DNA of 64,000 nt from the NCBI GenBank assembly GCA_039111635.1, contig JBCAQO010000008.1, forward strand, positions 1 to 64,000, written 5' to 3'. The stretch is from Heterobasidion occidentale. Lineage: Eukaryota > Basidiomycota > Agaricomycetes > Russulales > Bondarzewiaceae. The notes below the pieces were generated by a model, which was not told where the DNA came from, made no database searches, and saw nothing but the letters and a program-made list of their open reading frames with translations. Made by a program: the position numbers and the translations under genes. This document shows positions 1 through 10,660 of this stretch, piece after piece (position 1 is the stretch's first letter; the number at the start of each line of letters is the position of its first letter).

Positions 1-1380
1 TGTACGTCTGTGACGACTGCGCGACCGTCCCAGACGTCCCGCCCTTTGTCTGTGGTGCACACAGGTCGTCTGTGACGACTGCACAACGTCGCAGACGAGC
101 CCCCTTTGTCTGTGGTGCACACAGGTCGTCTGTGACGACTGCACAACGTCGCAGACGAGCCCCCTTTGTCTGTGGTGCACACAGGTCGTCTGACGACTGC
201 ACAACGTCGCAGACGAGCCCCCTTTGTCTGTGGTGCACACAGGTCGTCTGTGACGACTCCACAACGTCGCAGACGTACGCTGTACGTCTGTGACGACTGC
301 GCGACGTCTCAGACGTCCCCCCTTTGTCTGTGGTGCACACAGGCTGTCTCTGACGAGCGCACGACGTCTCAGACGTACCCTGTACGTCTGTGACGACTGC
401 GCGACTTTGCAGGCGTCCCCCTTTGTCTGTGGTGCACACAGGTCGTCTCTGACGAGTGCACGACGTCTCAGACGTATACCCTGTACGTCTGTGACGACTG
501 CACAACGTCCCAGACGTACCCTGTACGTCTGTGACGACTGCGCGACTTTGCAGACGTCCCCCTTTGTCCGTGGTGCACACAGGCCGTCTCTGACGAGTGC
601 ACGACGTCTCAGACGTACCCTGTACGTCTGTGACGACTGCACAACGTCCCAGACGTACCCTGTACGTCTGTGACGACTGCGCGACTTTGCAGACGTCCCC
701 CTTTGTCTGTGGCACACAGGCCGTCTATGACGAGTGCACGACGTCCCAGACGTACCCTGTACGTCTGTGACGACTGCGCGACGTCCCAGACGTCCCCCCT
801 TTGTCTGTGGTGCACACAGGTCGTCTATGACGACTGCGCGACGTCGCAGACGAGCCCCTTTGTCTGTGGTGCACACAGGTCGTCTGTGACGACTGCACAA
901 CGTCGCAGACGTACAGGGTACGTCTGTGACGACTGCGCGACTTTGCAGACATCCCCCTTTGTCCGTGGTGCACACAGGCCGTCTCTGACGAGTGCACGAC
1001 GACGTCTCAGACGTACCCTGTACGTCTGTGACGACTGCGCGACGTCTCAGACGTCCCCCCTTTGTCTGTGGTGCACACAGGTCGTCTATGACGACTGCGC
1101 GACGTCGCAGACGAGCCCCCTTTGTCTGTGGTGCACACAGGTCTCTGTGACTACTGCACAACGTCGCAGACGAACCTGTACGTCTGTGACGACTGCCCGA
1201 CGTCTGGACGTCCCCCCCTCGTATGGGGTGAACACAAGGCGTCTGCAACGGCTGAAACGACGTCTCAGACGTCGCGTCTCGTCTAGGATGCAGGCAGGCC
1301 GTCTGCGACGTCTGCCTGACATCTGAGACGTCGCGTCTCGTCTCAGACGACTGCTAATCGTCACGGACGTCCTCATGTCA
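1..1380. repeat. 60-bp satellite array (module A), 5' block
   Basis: Tandem array with a basic period of 60 bp: bases 61-120 and 121-180 are the same. The unit alternates a GTCTGTGACGACTGC segment, a near-palindromic ACGTCKSAGACGT core and a CCCCCTTTGTCTGTGGTGCA segment. Variants interleave, giving a composite higher-order pattern. Long arginine-rich or cysteine-rich reading frames across it are a by-product of a period divisible by three and have no start, splice or homology support. The last 200 bp switch to the longer CGTCTCGTCTCAGACGAC variant that is also seen at 10.7-11.9 kb. The array runs off the left end of the window. Confidence 0.95.
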
Positions 1381-1770
1381 CCAACACGGCTGCACTCTCT
1401 CACCTACTCTCTCACCTGACTCCTCGCCTGCCTCCTCCCCTGGCCTCTCACCTAGCCTCTCGCCTGCCTCCTCACCTAGCCTCTCACCTGCCTCCTCACC
1501 TAGCCTCTCACCTGCCTCCTCACCTGGCCTCTCACCTAGCCTCTCACCTGCCTCCTCACCTGGCCTCTCACCTGGCTCCTCACCTATCCAACATCTTGGA
1601 TTTTTTTCGCCTCACCTACCACCCGCCTACCACCTCTTATAACCTACCTAACCGAATTTTTTTCGCCTCACCTACCACCCGCCTACCACCTCTTATAACC
1701 TAACCACCGGATTTTTTTTCGCCTCACCTACCACCCGCCTACCACCTCTTATAACCTAACCTATATATTA
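1381..1770. repeat. CTCACCTGCCTC minisatellite plus ATTTTTTTCGCC module (modules B and C)
   Basis: From about 1,395 to 1,590 the sequence is a pyrimidine-rich minisatellite of CCTCTCACCTAG, CCTCTCACCTG and CCTCCTCACCTGG words. It is followed by three tandem copies, about 56 bp apart, of a block that starts GGATTTTTTTCGCCTCACC and ends ACCTCTTATAACCTAAC. The same B-then-C order recurs at 13.9-14.16, 14.32-14.6 and 14.86-15.12 kb, so modules A, B and C form one larger repeating unit. Confidence 0.9.
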
Positions 1771-2330
1771 TATATTAGGTAATTATCAACCATGCATTAA
1801 CCGGTTATTATTACACAATAATAACAGGTCAGACTATGCTTAATTTATATATGCTACAATTGTAGGTCAAAGTTCAATAGTTGGATAAAAATGTTAAAAG
1901 CATAATACTTTCAGTTTAAAAAGATCAGTTTCTCTTGTCTTAGTGTGTTGGCTTATATATTTGTTGCATAACCTTTAGGCTATAATAGCCATAAACACAA
2001 TAACTTATTTCAGCAGTCTTAGTTAAGGACTTTATAAGTTAAGAATTACTAGAACATAGCCTAATTGATTTTCTGGCCTAAATGTTCCTATAAGACTGGA
2101 TTAGGCTATGCATAATGCAATGCACACATTATGCGCAAATTTGATTATATATACATACAATATACAACTATAACAGAGACAACCTGACAGTCACAACAAA
2201 TAGCAACGTGACGTTCACTTACTATCCATAGAGCCTGCCCTTTGCCACAGCTATACAAGTTGGTGCTGTCACAGTCATTGTGCATGTAGCAAAGATATTG
2301 TGTACAGGGGCCGGTCCCTGCCTAGCATTT
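1771..2330. other. AT-rich stretch without a gene
   Basis: Strongly AT-rich sequence, in contrast to the CpG-rich satellite before it and the GC-rich repeats after it. It contains an imperfect TATATATTATATATTAGG run near 1,760-1,785. I find no open frame, splice pattern, terminal repeats or RNA gene. It may be a decayed transposon. Confidence 0.6.
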
Positions 2331-4675
2331 TACATGAGACGGAAAACGTCGGAGAAGACACACTAAAAGTCGTAAGCCTATAGCTGTCAATACGGCAGCC
2401 AGAGGTATTCCACTACCCCGGGAAGATGACAAGGGTATGCGTGTAGGCAAACAGGAGGCTAGCAGCGGAGGCAGGCATAGATAACGATGCGGTGTTGATC
2501 CAGTCTTCGATCCGAGCATAAGCTTGAGGCAGCAGGAAGACGCACACGGGCGCATGTAGGTCGCAGGTGAAGACAGGTGCGTGGACTTATACGCAGGTTC
2601 GTGACCTCGAGGGGACGTGCATGCGTGCATCGGCTTGAGGGCGGTACGGACTCTCGAGAGGCCTAAGTGAGCAAGTGGGTCTGGCGTCGAGGAGATCGAG
2701 GGGGTCGCGGGAACGCGGTCGATCAAGGGGCGGGCGGAGACGAGGTATCGTCCTTGGTTACACCTGGCCTTTCTCTTCCTACCTCATCTCCCCGCCACTA
2801 GCTGCTCCTCACCCTCCTAGTCGACGCGCTCAAGCGCGAGTCGCGTGACGTTCGCAATTCTCCGTGCCCGAGCACGGAGTGTAAGTGCAACAGAATCTTG
2901 GGTTCATGGAACGACAATGACGACGGAGGGACGTCGGAATCTTAGTGGTGCTCGCTTTGCGTCGAGAAGACGCGTGGGCTCGAAGGAGAATTTGATCCTC
3001 GAGGGGGTTGAGGACACAGGGTGGTGGTGGTGCAGACCGTCGAGGGAGCGAGCAAGCGAGCATGCGTCCGTCCTCACCGTTGAGAGGGTTGATGGAGGTC
3101 CAATGTCGGAGCTAGGTAGCGGACGAGTGTGGCGCGAGGAAAGGAAGGCTGAGTGTCGAGCGGGTTGTGGGTATGGTCGTCAAGGAGAACGAGGGCGTAG
3201 TGTCGGAGCGCATCGAGCAGCCTGGCTGGTGTGGCGGAGAACGGATGAGCGGGCGTGGCAGATTCACAAGACGAGGGCGGGGGATACGCATGTCCGGGAG
3301 AGGGCGAAACTCGTGTGAGAGACGACAGAGCCAGGAAGAGATCGAGCTTGAAATCACAACGTACCGGCTTGCTCAACGAGTTCGCATCCATCGTGGATGT
3401 CCTCGCTGTCCGTTTCAACCCTCTTCCCAGCTCGTATCTTCGTTGCAGCCGTTCCTTGTCCTCGAGGAGGGGCCGGGTGCGATCTGCGGGCAGTTGACAG
3501 TTGGGGGTTCGAGGGAGTGAAGGTCGAGGGGTTTGAGAGGACGAGTAGGCGGGCGTGAGTGGTGTCGAGGAGACGAGCGTGGGGGCGGATATGAGTCGCA
3601 GGCGAAAGCAGGCGCGTCGACCTGAGGGGACGATGGCGGATGCGGGATCACCAGTTGAGCGAGGCGAGCACACGAGTGCCCATGGCGTCGAGCACGGAGT
3701 CCGGGCGTGTTGAGTGGGGTCCGGGCAATGCAGACGATGTGCGGAGGGGACATGGAGGACACGAGCAAGTCAGCGTGGTGCCGAGTGGGTCGAGCACGAG
3801 AGCGAGCGAGCGGGTTGAGAGGGTCGGGCAAGCAGGTCGAGAGGGTCGAGCAGGAGTGGATGAGAGGAGGAGCGGACGAGGATAGAACGGGAGTAAGAGA
3901 TGACGACGTACCTGCATCCCTCGTGGATAGCCTCGTCATCCGTGCCCACTCCCTTCTCAGCTCGTCTCTCCGCCGCACTTGTTCCTCGTCCTCTGCCGCC
4001 AGCTGGGTCTCATCCTCCTCGTCGACACTCGAACGGCCGCGATGCTTTGCGTGTCGTCAGGCAGCGTGGGCTCCGGGGGTGGAGACGGCAGTGAACGTGG
4101 GCGTAGGTGTGGACGAGGACAGAGGTCGGGGTCAGCGGACGGGCAGTGCGTGGCGGCGATGCGTGAAGTCGAAGGAAGGGACGTCGGCGTTGATACAGTG
4201 AAGCGGTGCGGTCCAGGGGTGCGTAGGGTTGAAGGCCGTTGAGAGGAGAGAGGTTGCGTGTGCATGAGTTCGAGGGGATGGGTGCGTGCGGCGGAAATGA
4301 TGAGGGGGGGCAAGAAGAAAGACAAGAGGAGGGACGTACCCTCGTAACAATCAGCCCTCCCTTTCCCGTCTTGTCTCTCCGCCGCCAGCTTGCCCTTGCC
4401 CTCCTTGTTGACACGTTCGAGCGCATGTAGCGCGTCTGAGCAGAGCGCAGGGTGCATGTTGACTCGTCGCGCTCGGGGTCACCTAGCGACGGCAACGGCG
4501 AGTCGGTGGAGCAGGGGTCGTGCGAGGGCGAGGATCCGCTCTCCTGCATGGACGCCGAGTCGGGGCGCGGGGGCAGGATGAACTTGCTGAGCGTGGGCGC
4601 AAAGGCAGGGGATGTCGCCGCTCAAGAACGGGCTCGGGACGCGGGTCCTGGGCCCGTACACGTCGGCGGCGGAGT

Positions 4676-4969
4676 CGGGCAGGCAAGGCCGTCCTTGATG
4701 CGCTCCGCGAGGGAGATGCGCACGCGGAAGGCCTCAGCGACGCGGGAGAGGAGTGCGGGTAGACGATGGGGTGCGTCAGCCTGGGGTGCAGGGGGGCGTG
4801 ACACCGGGGGAAGGGAAGGCCGGCCGGTGCACGAGGATGCGAATGCGGATGCGGCAGCGGCGGCCTGGTCGAGGAGGGCGGCGCGGATGTGAGCGGTGCT
4901 CGCCGCGGACATGAACTTGGAGCGGTCCTGCGGGGTGCGGTCGCGGTTGCGGCGGTTGGCGCTGGGCAT
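4676..4969 (-). pseudogene. Possible captured Rho-GEF (Rom2-type) DEP-domain fragment
   Basis: The minus-strand frame begins MPSANRRNRD and continues through DRSKFMSAAS to ALLSRVAEAFRVRISLAERI followed by KDGL. The second half resembles the start of the DEP domain of fungal Rom1/Rom2-type Rho guanine-nucleotide exchange factors, from my memory of that family. The frame breaks just after KDGL. No RhoGEF, PH or CNH domain follows, and the surroundings are dispersed repeat, so this is at most a copied exon piece. A serine-rich stretch in a different frame upstream (about 4,980-5,110) and a Ser/Pro stretch downstream (about 4,480-4,600) could belong to the same source gene. The assignment rests on a short motif and is uncertain. 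Confidence 0.4.
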
Positions 4970-6909
4970 GTGGAGGAGGCGGCGGCGGCGGTGGTGGTGG
5001 TGTGGGTGGTGATGGTGGCGACGGCGTCGGAGGCGTCGGAGGCAGAGGTGTCGACGAAGGTGGAGGAGGCGGAGGACGTGCCGGGGTGGTGGACGGCGGC
5101 GGTGTCGATCTGGAGCGAGTACGGACGGAAGGAGCGGGGCGAGCAGGCGAGAGCGGCGTCGAGCGGGGGATGTGGGTGTGTCGAGTGGGGGTCTGGGCAA
5201 CGCATACGATGCGCGAGGGGATGTGGACGATGCGTGCGAGCCGGCCAGTGGGCCAGTGGGCATGGGATCGAGCGGGTAGAGCGGGAGATGGCATGGGCGT
5301 GTCGCACCAAGCGGGCGTGCAGATCGTAGACGGCGGGAGCGTTATGGGTAGAGGGTCGACAACCAATCTTTGAAGTGGTTCGAGCGGATATGGCGTCGAG
5401 AGGAGAGTCGCTTGAGCGGGTGAACAGGCGCGACTTCGAGCAGGCAAGCGGGCGCGACTTTGAACAGGCAAGCGGGCGCGACTTCGACGCAGGGCTGCTC
5501 GCGTGGAAGTGGGAGATGGCGAATAAGCGGGCATGAGGGAAAGCGGTTGAACGGGCGTGCTGTCAACTGAGGAGAGCAGGTGAGCGAGAAGAGCAGGCGA
5601 GCGGATGAGCGGGCGAGAGGTGAAGCGGATGGGCGGACATGGTGTTAAAGGCTGGGTGGTCCAGGGAGGGGCTGAAAGACATGACGAGACGCGAGGTGCG
5701 CGTGCGCAGGGGAGGGACTGGTGCAAGAGGGAGAGGGATGGCGCGAGAGACAACGTACCTGCAACCTCGTCGTCCGTGCCCGCCCAAGTCTGTCCGCCAC
5801 CTCCATTCATTGTCCTCACCCAGCCCCTTTCTCTACCGCCATCTGAATCTCGTCCTCTGCGTCGACGTTCAAACGGCCGCAATGGTTGCGCGTCCTGGGC
5901 TAGCGCGCGCGCGGAGGCGTTGATAGAGCGACCTCAGCGTTCAACCCTCGACATTTGAGGTTGTTGACGGCACTGTGTTGCAGGAATGTCGAGAGCCCAG
6001 GGATGAGCGCGCGTGGGATCGCAGAGACCAGCTGTCGAGGCGTTGAGAGGACGAGCTTCAGAGACGGCGAGCGTGAGTGGGGTCGATGAGACGAGTGGGA
6101 GGGCACCGGGTGGAGGCTGTGTGCGTGTCCGAGGGATCGAGTGCGCGCGGACGTGGGTCGCAGGCAAGGACGAACGCATAGGCTCAAGGGTGAGTGGGCT
6201 CGAGGGTGAGTGGGCTCGAGGGGGCGACATTCGATGGGATCGAGGGGACCGGGGGCGCTGGGCGGCGAGCGTGTGCGACGTCGAGAGTGGGAACGTCGAC
6301 AGCGGAGGGGAAGAGTACGAGGGTTCTGTGCGCAAGCGTGCATGGGCTGAGCCTGCGCGGGGTCTTGGCAGCGACACAGCGCAAGGAAAGGATGGAATCG
6401 TGGATCGTCGAGGGGATGAGCGCGAAGGCGCAGGGTGGCGGGGTGGCGTGGTCTGAGCGGACAGCCGGGCGCGGCGTCGAGGGCGGCAAGGTCACCGTCG
6501 GGGGGATTGAGGGGAAGCAGGTTGAAGGAGGGGCTCGAGGTCGGATGAGTAAAGCGGGGCGAGCAGGTAGGCGGCCGCGGCGTCGAGTGGGAGATCCGGG
6601 CGTGTAGAGCGGGGATCCGTGCAACGCAGACGATGCGCGAGGGGACGTGGACGACGTGGGCGTGGCGTCGAGCGAGGAGAGCGGAGAGAGCAGAGCGAGC
6701 GATCGGGTCGAGAGGGTCGGACGAGAGAGCGGGTCGGACGTGGGAGAGGAAGAGCAGACGAAAGGACTGGGTGGGTAGGGTCAAGGGGTAGGTCGTTGAG
6801 GGCGACGTGGAGAATTAGGTCGAGGGCGGGAGGTGTGTGGAGGAACTGGGGCGAGTGACGACGTACCTATGTAGATGTCCTCGTCGTCCGTTTCCTCCCT
6901 CTTCTGTGC

Positions 6910-7092
6910 TCATCCCCACCGTGGCCGATCCTCCTCCTCGTCCTCCTCCTCGTTGTCGCGGTTGTCCGCGTCGTCGAGCTGCGTGGGTGCGTAGGCGTTG
7001 GTGAGCGGGACGCCACCGCTGTGGAAACCGTGGAACGCGCTGAACGAGACAGCGATTGGCGCAGGCGTGGGGTCGAAGGGATGCGTATGCAC
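6910..7092 (-). pseudogene. Possible captured terminal exon with acidic tail
   Basis: A 60-codon minus-strand frame reads HPFDPTPAPIAVSFSAFHGF, then ends with an acidic run (EEEDEEEDRPRWG) and a stop. Unlike the surrounding frames it has balanced, protein-like composition. No family was recognised. It sits next to the point where the repeat units reverse orientation. It could be a copied last exon or a chance frame. Confidence 0.25.
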
Positions 7093-7159
7093 GAGGCCGA
7101 GGGAACGAGTGAGGGGTTGAGGCGGACGAGCGGGAGCTAGAGAGTCACGAGGTTAATTA

Positions 7160-10130
7160 AGTGGTTGCGTGCGCGCGACGCGAAGTTGAGTCCTTCGCAC
7201 CCGTCTCTAACTCAACTCTGTCCGCGCGCAACCCTTAACCTTCGTCCCCTCGCCCTCGCCTCGACACTATGCACGCCCGCCAACAACTTCCTTCGCCTTC
7301 GTCCTCTCATCCACTCGACTCCATGCGTACGCGTCCACTCGGCCACAACAAATCCTTCGACCGTTCCCTCACGCGCCCTGCCGCTGCCGCACCTGTGCTT
7401 CGCGCCCGCGCACAGAGTCTCGCAATCGTCACGCTGCCAGTGCTTCAGCGCGTTGGTGGGGAGGGTCAGGAGCAGTCGTTCATGAGAAGAGGAGGTGCGA
7501 AGAGGGAGGCTATTACAAAGGTCCGTATCCATCCCCTCGACCCTCAACCCCCTTCACACTTTCTCCCGCTCTCGAGACAGCGCTCGCTCTACCTGCTCGA
7601 CGCCACGCCCGCTCTCCGCCTCGCACACTCTCCCACTCACCCGTTCGACCCGTTTGGCCTGCTCAACGCTACGCCCGCTCTCCCGTCAAACCGCGCTCGA
7701 ACTCACGCGCGTCCCACCGGCGCCACGCACCCGCCTTTGGCTGGATCTACACGCACGCGCGCCCTTGCCTGTAGCCCACACCCGCCCGTGCGCGTTCCAC
7801 CGGCACCACGCACCCGCCTTTGCGTGGGTGTGCGCGTGCGCTCGTCTTCGCCCGTAGCTCACGCCCACCCGTGCGCGTCCCCTCGACATCGCGCTCGTCC
7901 CCTCGGCCCCGCAGACACGTTCACTCGGCCTCCATGAACCCTTCGACCGATCCCGCCCTCGGTGCCGTTCCTTCGCGCGCCCCCGTCCCCGCCACACTTG
8001 CGCTCTGCGCCCGCGCGCAAAACATTTTAAATATCATGCCGCACGCGCTTGAACGCGTCGACGAGGAGGCGAGGAGCAGCTGCCGGCGGGGAGTGAGCTA
8101 GGAAGGATGCGACTAAGTGTTGCAAAGGTACGTACCTTCCGCCAACGTACTTTCCGCTACCCCTCCCTCGACCCTTGTCCCCTCGACTCTCTCGACCCCT
8201 CGATCGTCCCCGATTCCTCGCTTAAGGTCACGCCCGTTTGAAGCCCCTCGACTCCATGGTCCCTGCATGTTCTCACCGTCGATGTGACCTACGTCCGTGC
8301 GCCATCACCCTCGCTCTCCGGATCTCCCCTCTCGACCCACTGGACACCACTCCCACCCGACCCGTCCGACCCTCTCAACTCCCTCGACCCCCGACCCTGC
8401 GCGTTCCCGCCGTCGATGCAACACACGCCCGCTCTCCCCTCGATTCGCTCGACTCGCTCGACCGTGACGTCCTGACGACCACACCCTCAATTCTCGATGT
8501 TCCATCCCCCGACGCCACGCCCGCCCGCCCTTCATTATTATTCTTTTTCTTTCCCTTGTTCTTTGTTTGTATCGTGTTACCCGTACATTTTTCAGACAAT
8601 TCATTATGACCTTCTAGTTCTACGGTCCCATAGTCTCTGCACACAACACTCACAGACGATGCAGATAACACAGACGACGCGTACACAAAAGACATGCCAA
8701 TGCACCGATGAGTCCGACCTGGGCACTGAGGGCAGACGGCCGTCGAACTGCGTGCACACATCGTCTGTGTTGTCTGTGTTGTCTGTGTGTTGGCCACTTC
8801 CCACTACGTCACCTGCACGTCGTCCACACTGTCCAGACATAGTCCACGTCTTTTTGCGCCGTCTGCGTCATGTTGTCTGTGATGGCGGCGTGTCGCAACC
8901 TCTCCTTCCTCCTCGCCTCCGCCGTCGCCAGCGTCGTTGGCTACAAGGGCTACCTTATTGTACGTGTGCTCCCCATCCTCTCTCACTTGCGCCTGCGCTC
9001 ACGTCATCACCGATCGCGAACACCATCCATCTACAATCTAACTCAGGGCGCAGAGCGTCGGAATGTCGCTCCTGCCCTTCCCTAAGCCGCACTCCCGCCT
9101 CTAGCCCCAACACCGGCCCTCGTCACATGCACCCGCTCCTTGAATACCCACCGCCGAGATGTGCAGCAGCACACCCGCACTATTCCAACCCCACACACTC
9201 ACCTTCACCCTGCCCCCGTCCGCCACATCTACTGTCGCCGCCGCCGTTGCCGCCACCCCACCCACCCCACGTCCTCCGCATCCGCTTATGTTTTGGACAA
9301 AGACGCCTGCAAGCAGCCCCGCCGCCGCCGAGGCACAAGAGTGTCTGTGCGCGCGTGCGCGCGTGCCGAGTCTGCGCCTCGCACACCCGTGACGCAAGCA
9401 GCCATCCAGCGTGGGAGAGGACACCGCCCGTGAGCCACCAGCGCGAGCATGTACAGGAACACGGCATAGGAAGAGTCTTGGAACTCCACGAGCAGGTCAG
9501 GGGATAGTGCAAAGCGTAACGCTTGGCAACTTTCAGCGGGCAGCAGACAACCGTGCATGAGCAAGGGACAGGTGCGATCCAGGCGGCGCGTGCGCGTGGG
9601 GTCAAGGAGACAAGTGAGAGCGCACTGGGTGACGGGCGTGTACGGGGCCGGGACGGGTTTGCGAATGTGGGTCACGCTTGAGCGCATTGACGAGGAGGGA
9701 GAAGAGCAACTGGTAGCGGGGAGATGAGTTGGGGAGGGAGGGGGGTTGGGATTATCAAGGTCTGTCCCACTCTTTCCGTCAATCCCTTCCTCCACCTGAA
9801 CTCCCTCGTCAACATGACCCACGTCTGCTCGCCACATGCTCTCCCGCTCTCTCCTCGCGACCCACTCGTTGCCACTACCACTCGACACGCTGAATTGTCT
9901 CAACTCCCTTGACCCTCGAACCTGCGCGTTGCCGCCGTTGATGCACCACACGCTCGCGCTTCTTCTCGACCTAGTTGACATCACTCCTACTCTCCTGCTC
10001 CAAGCTCGCCTACTCAAACCGCGCGGATTGCTCAACCGTGGCTTCTCGACAACCACACCCTCAGCCCTTGATCTTTCTGTCCCCAATGCTAAGTCCGCCC
10101 GCTCCTCTTTTTCTGCACATACTACTTGCG
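7160..10130 (-). repeat. Dispersed GC-rich repeat units, reverse orientation
   Basis: Base skew flips here. The top strand becomes C/T-rich (CCCTCGACTC, CGCCCGCTCTCC words), and the conserved blocks appear as reverse complements at about 7,440-7,520, 8,040-8,140 and 9,670-9,770. The switch lies close to TTAATTAA at 7,153-7,160. Between 8,530 and 9,500 the units are interrupted by less repetitive sequence, including a TGTCTGTG-rich segment that is repeated at 10.14 kb. No complete gene was found. Confidence 0.65.
8641..8860. repeat. TGTCTGTG-rich repeat, copy 1
   Basis: Shares an ordered series of words with 10,140-10,335: GATGAGTCCGACC, GGGCACTGAGGG, GTCGAACTGC, a CACACAT-TGTCTGT run and GTCCACA. 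Copy 1 carries extra GTGTTGTCT units at 8,765-8,790. The two copies are clearly related but diverged. Function unknown. Confidence 0.7.
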
Positions 10131-10139
10131 GATGACATA

Positions 10140-10335
10140 GACGGTACAGACGATGTGTGCATAGCACTGTAGACATGCCAGATCTTCCGATGAGTCCGAC
10201 CAGGGCACTGAGGGAAGATGGCTGTCGAACTGCATACACACATTGTCTGTATCATCTGTGTTGTTCGAGTATTTTCTATCCAACTAGATTGCTTGCCCGT
10301 TGTCCACATTGCCTGCTAGTCATCTATATTCCCTT
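10140..10335. repeat. TGTCTGTG-rich repeat, copy 2
   Basis: Diverged direct copy of the segment at 8,641-8,860, keeping GATGAGTCCGACC, GGGCACTGAGGG and GTCGAACTGC in the same order and spacing. It is immediately followed by the satellite-related sequence that starts near 10,380. Confidence 0.7.
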
Positions 10336-10379
10336 GTGCGGTCTCTGTCACCGGTATGTTTCCCTGGTCCCCCCTAGTA

Positions 10380-10660
10380 TCTATTGTCTGGGACACCTGC
10401 TGTTGCCTAAGACGGCTGCATGCTATCTGAGACACCTGCCGTCGTCAATGCCGACTGTATGTTGTCTCAGATACCTGCTACTGTCTAAGACAGCTGAAGG
10501 CTGCCTTAGACATCTGCAGTCGGCAATGCCGACTAAGTGTTGTCTGAGACAGCAACGGTTGTCTACCGACAGCTACATGCTATCTGAGACCTAACCCTAT
10601 CTCACCTCACCTCACCTCACCTAACCTGACCTGACCTGGCCTGGCCTGACCTCGTCTGAG
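10380..10660. repeat. Diverged satellite edge and CTCACC/CTGACC simple repeat
   Basis: From 10,380 to 10,580 there is an old, diverged version of the module A satellite (TGTCTGAGACA, TGCATGCTATCTGAGAC words). A pure (CTCAC)n, CTAACC, CTGACC, CTGGCC tract follows at about 10,589-10,655. The word CCTAACCC occurs once within it, but there is no array of the TTAGGG telomere repeat. Confidence 0.75.

Larger units (their letters stand above)
2600..7150 (+). repeat. Dispersed GC-rich repeat units, forward orientation
   Basis: About 4.5 kb of G/A-rich sequence full of GTCGAGNGG, GAGCGGGCG and GGACGAGCG words, interrupted at intervals by a C/T-rich block that often begins near an ACGTACC word and ends near TCGACGCGCTCAAGCGCG. 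Block copies lie at about 2,780-2,845, 3,355-3,470, 3,903-4,045, 4,334-4,440, 5,752-5,890 and possibly 6,862-6,960. Spacing is irregular (0.4-1.4 kb). Proline-, arginine- and serine-rich frames appear on both strands because of the base skew. I do not regard them as genes, apart from two possible captured fragments listed separately. Confidence 0.7.

Noticed and set aside
72..1326. Long Arg/Cys-rich open frames in the satellite (repeated TTAQRRRRAPFVCGAHRSS-like peptides)
   Set aside because: They follow from a 60-bp repeat divisible by three with few stops. All frames on both strands show similar repeats, and there is no start context, intron or domain.
1..1600. CRISPR-like regular repeats
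   Set aside because: Repeats are contiguous with no unique spacers, and the genome is eukaryotic; this is satellite DNA.
4483..6784. Pro/Arg/Ser-rich open frames of 150-370 codons on the minus strand
   Set aside because: Composition follows strand skew of the dispersed repeats, frames overlap on both strands, and no domain is seen apart from the short DEP-like piece.
8690..8750. Hammerhead ribozyme suggested by GATGAGTCC ... GTCGAAC
   Set aside because: The core lacks the invariant CUGAUGA and GAAA, and helix II cannot pair from its first positions.
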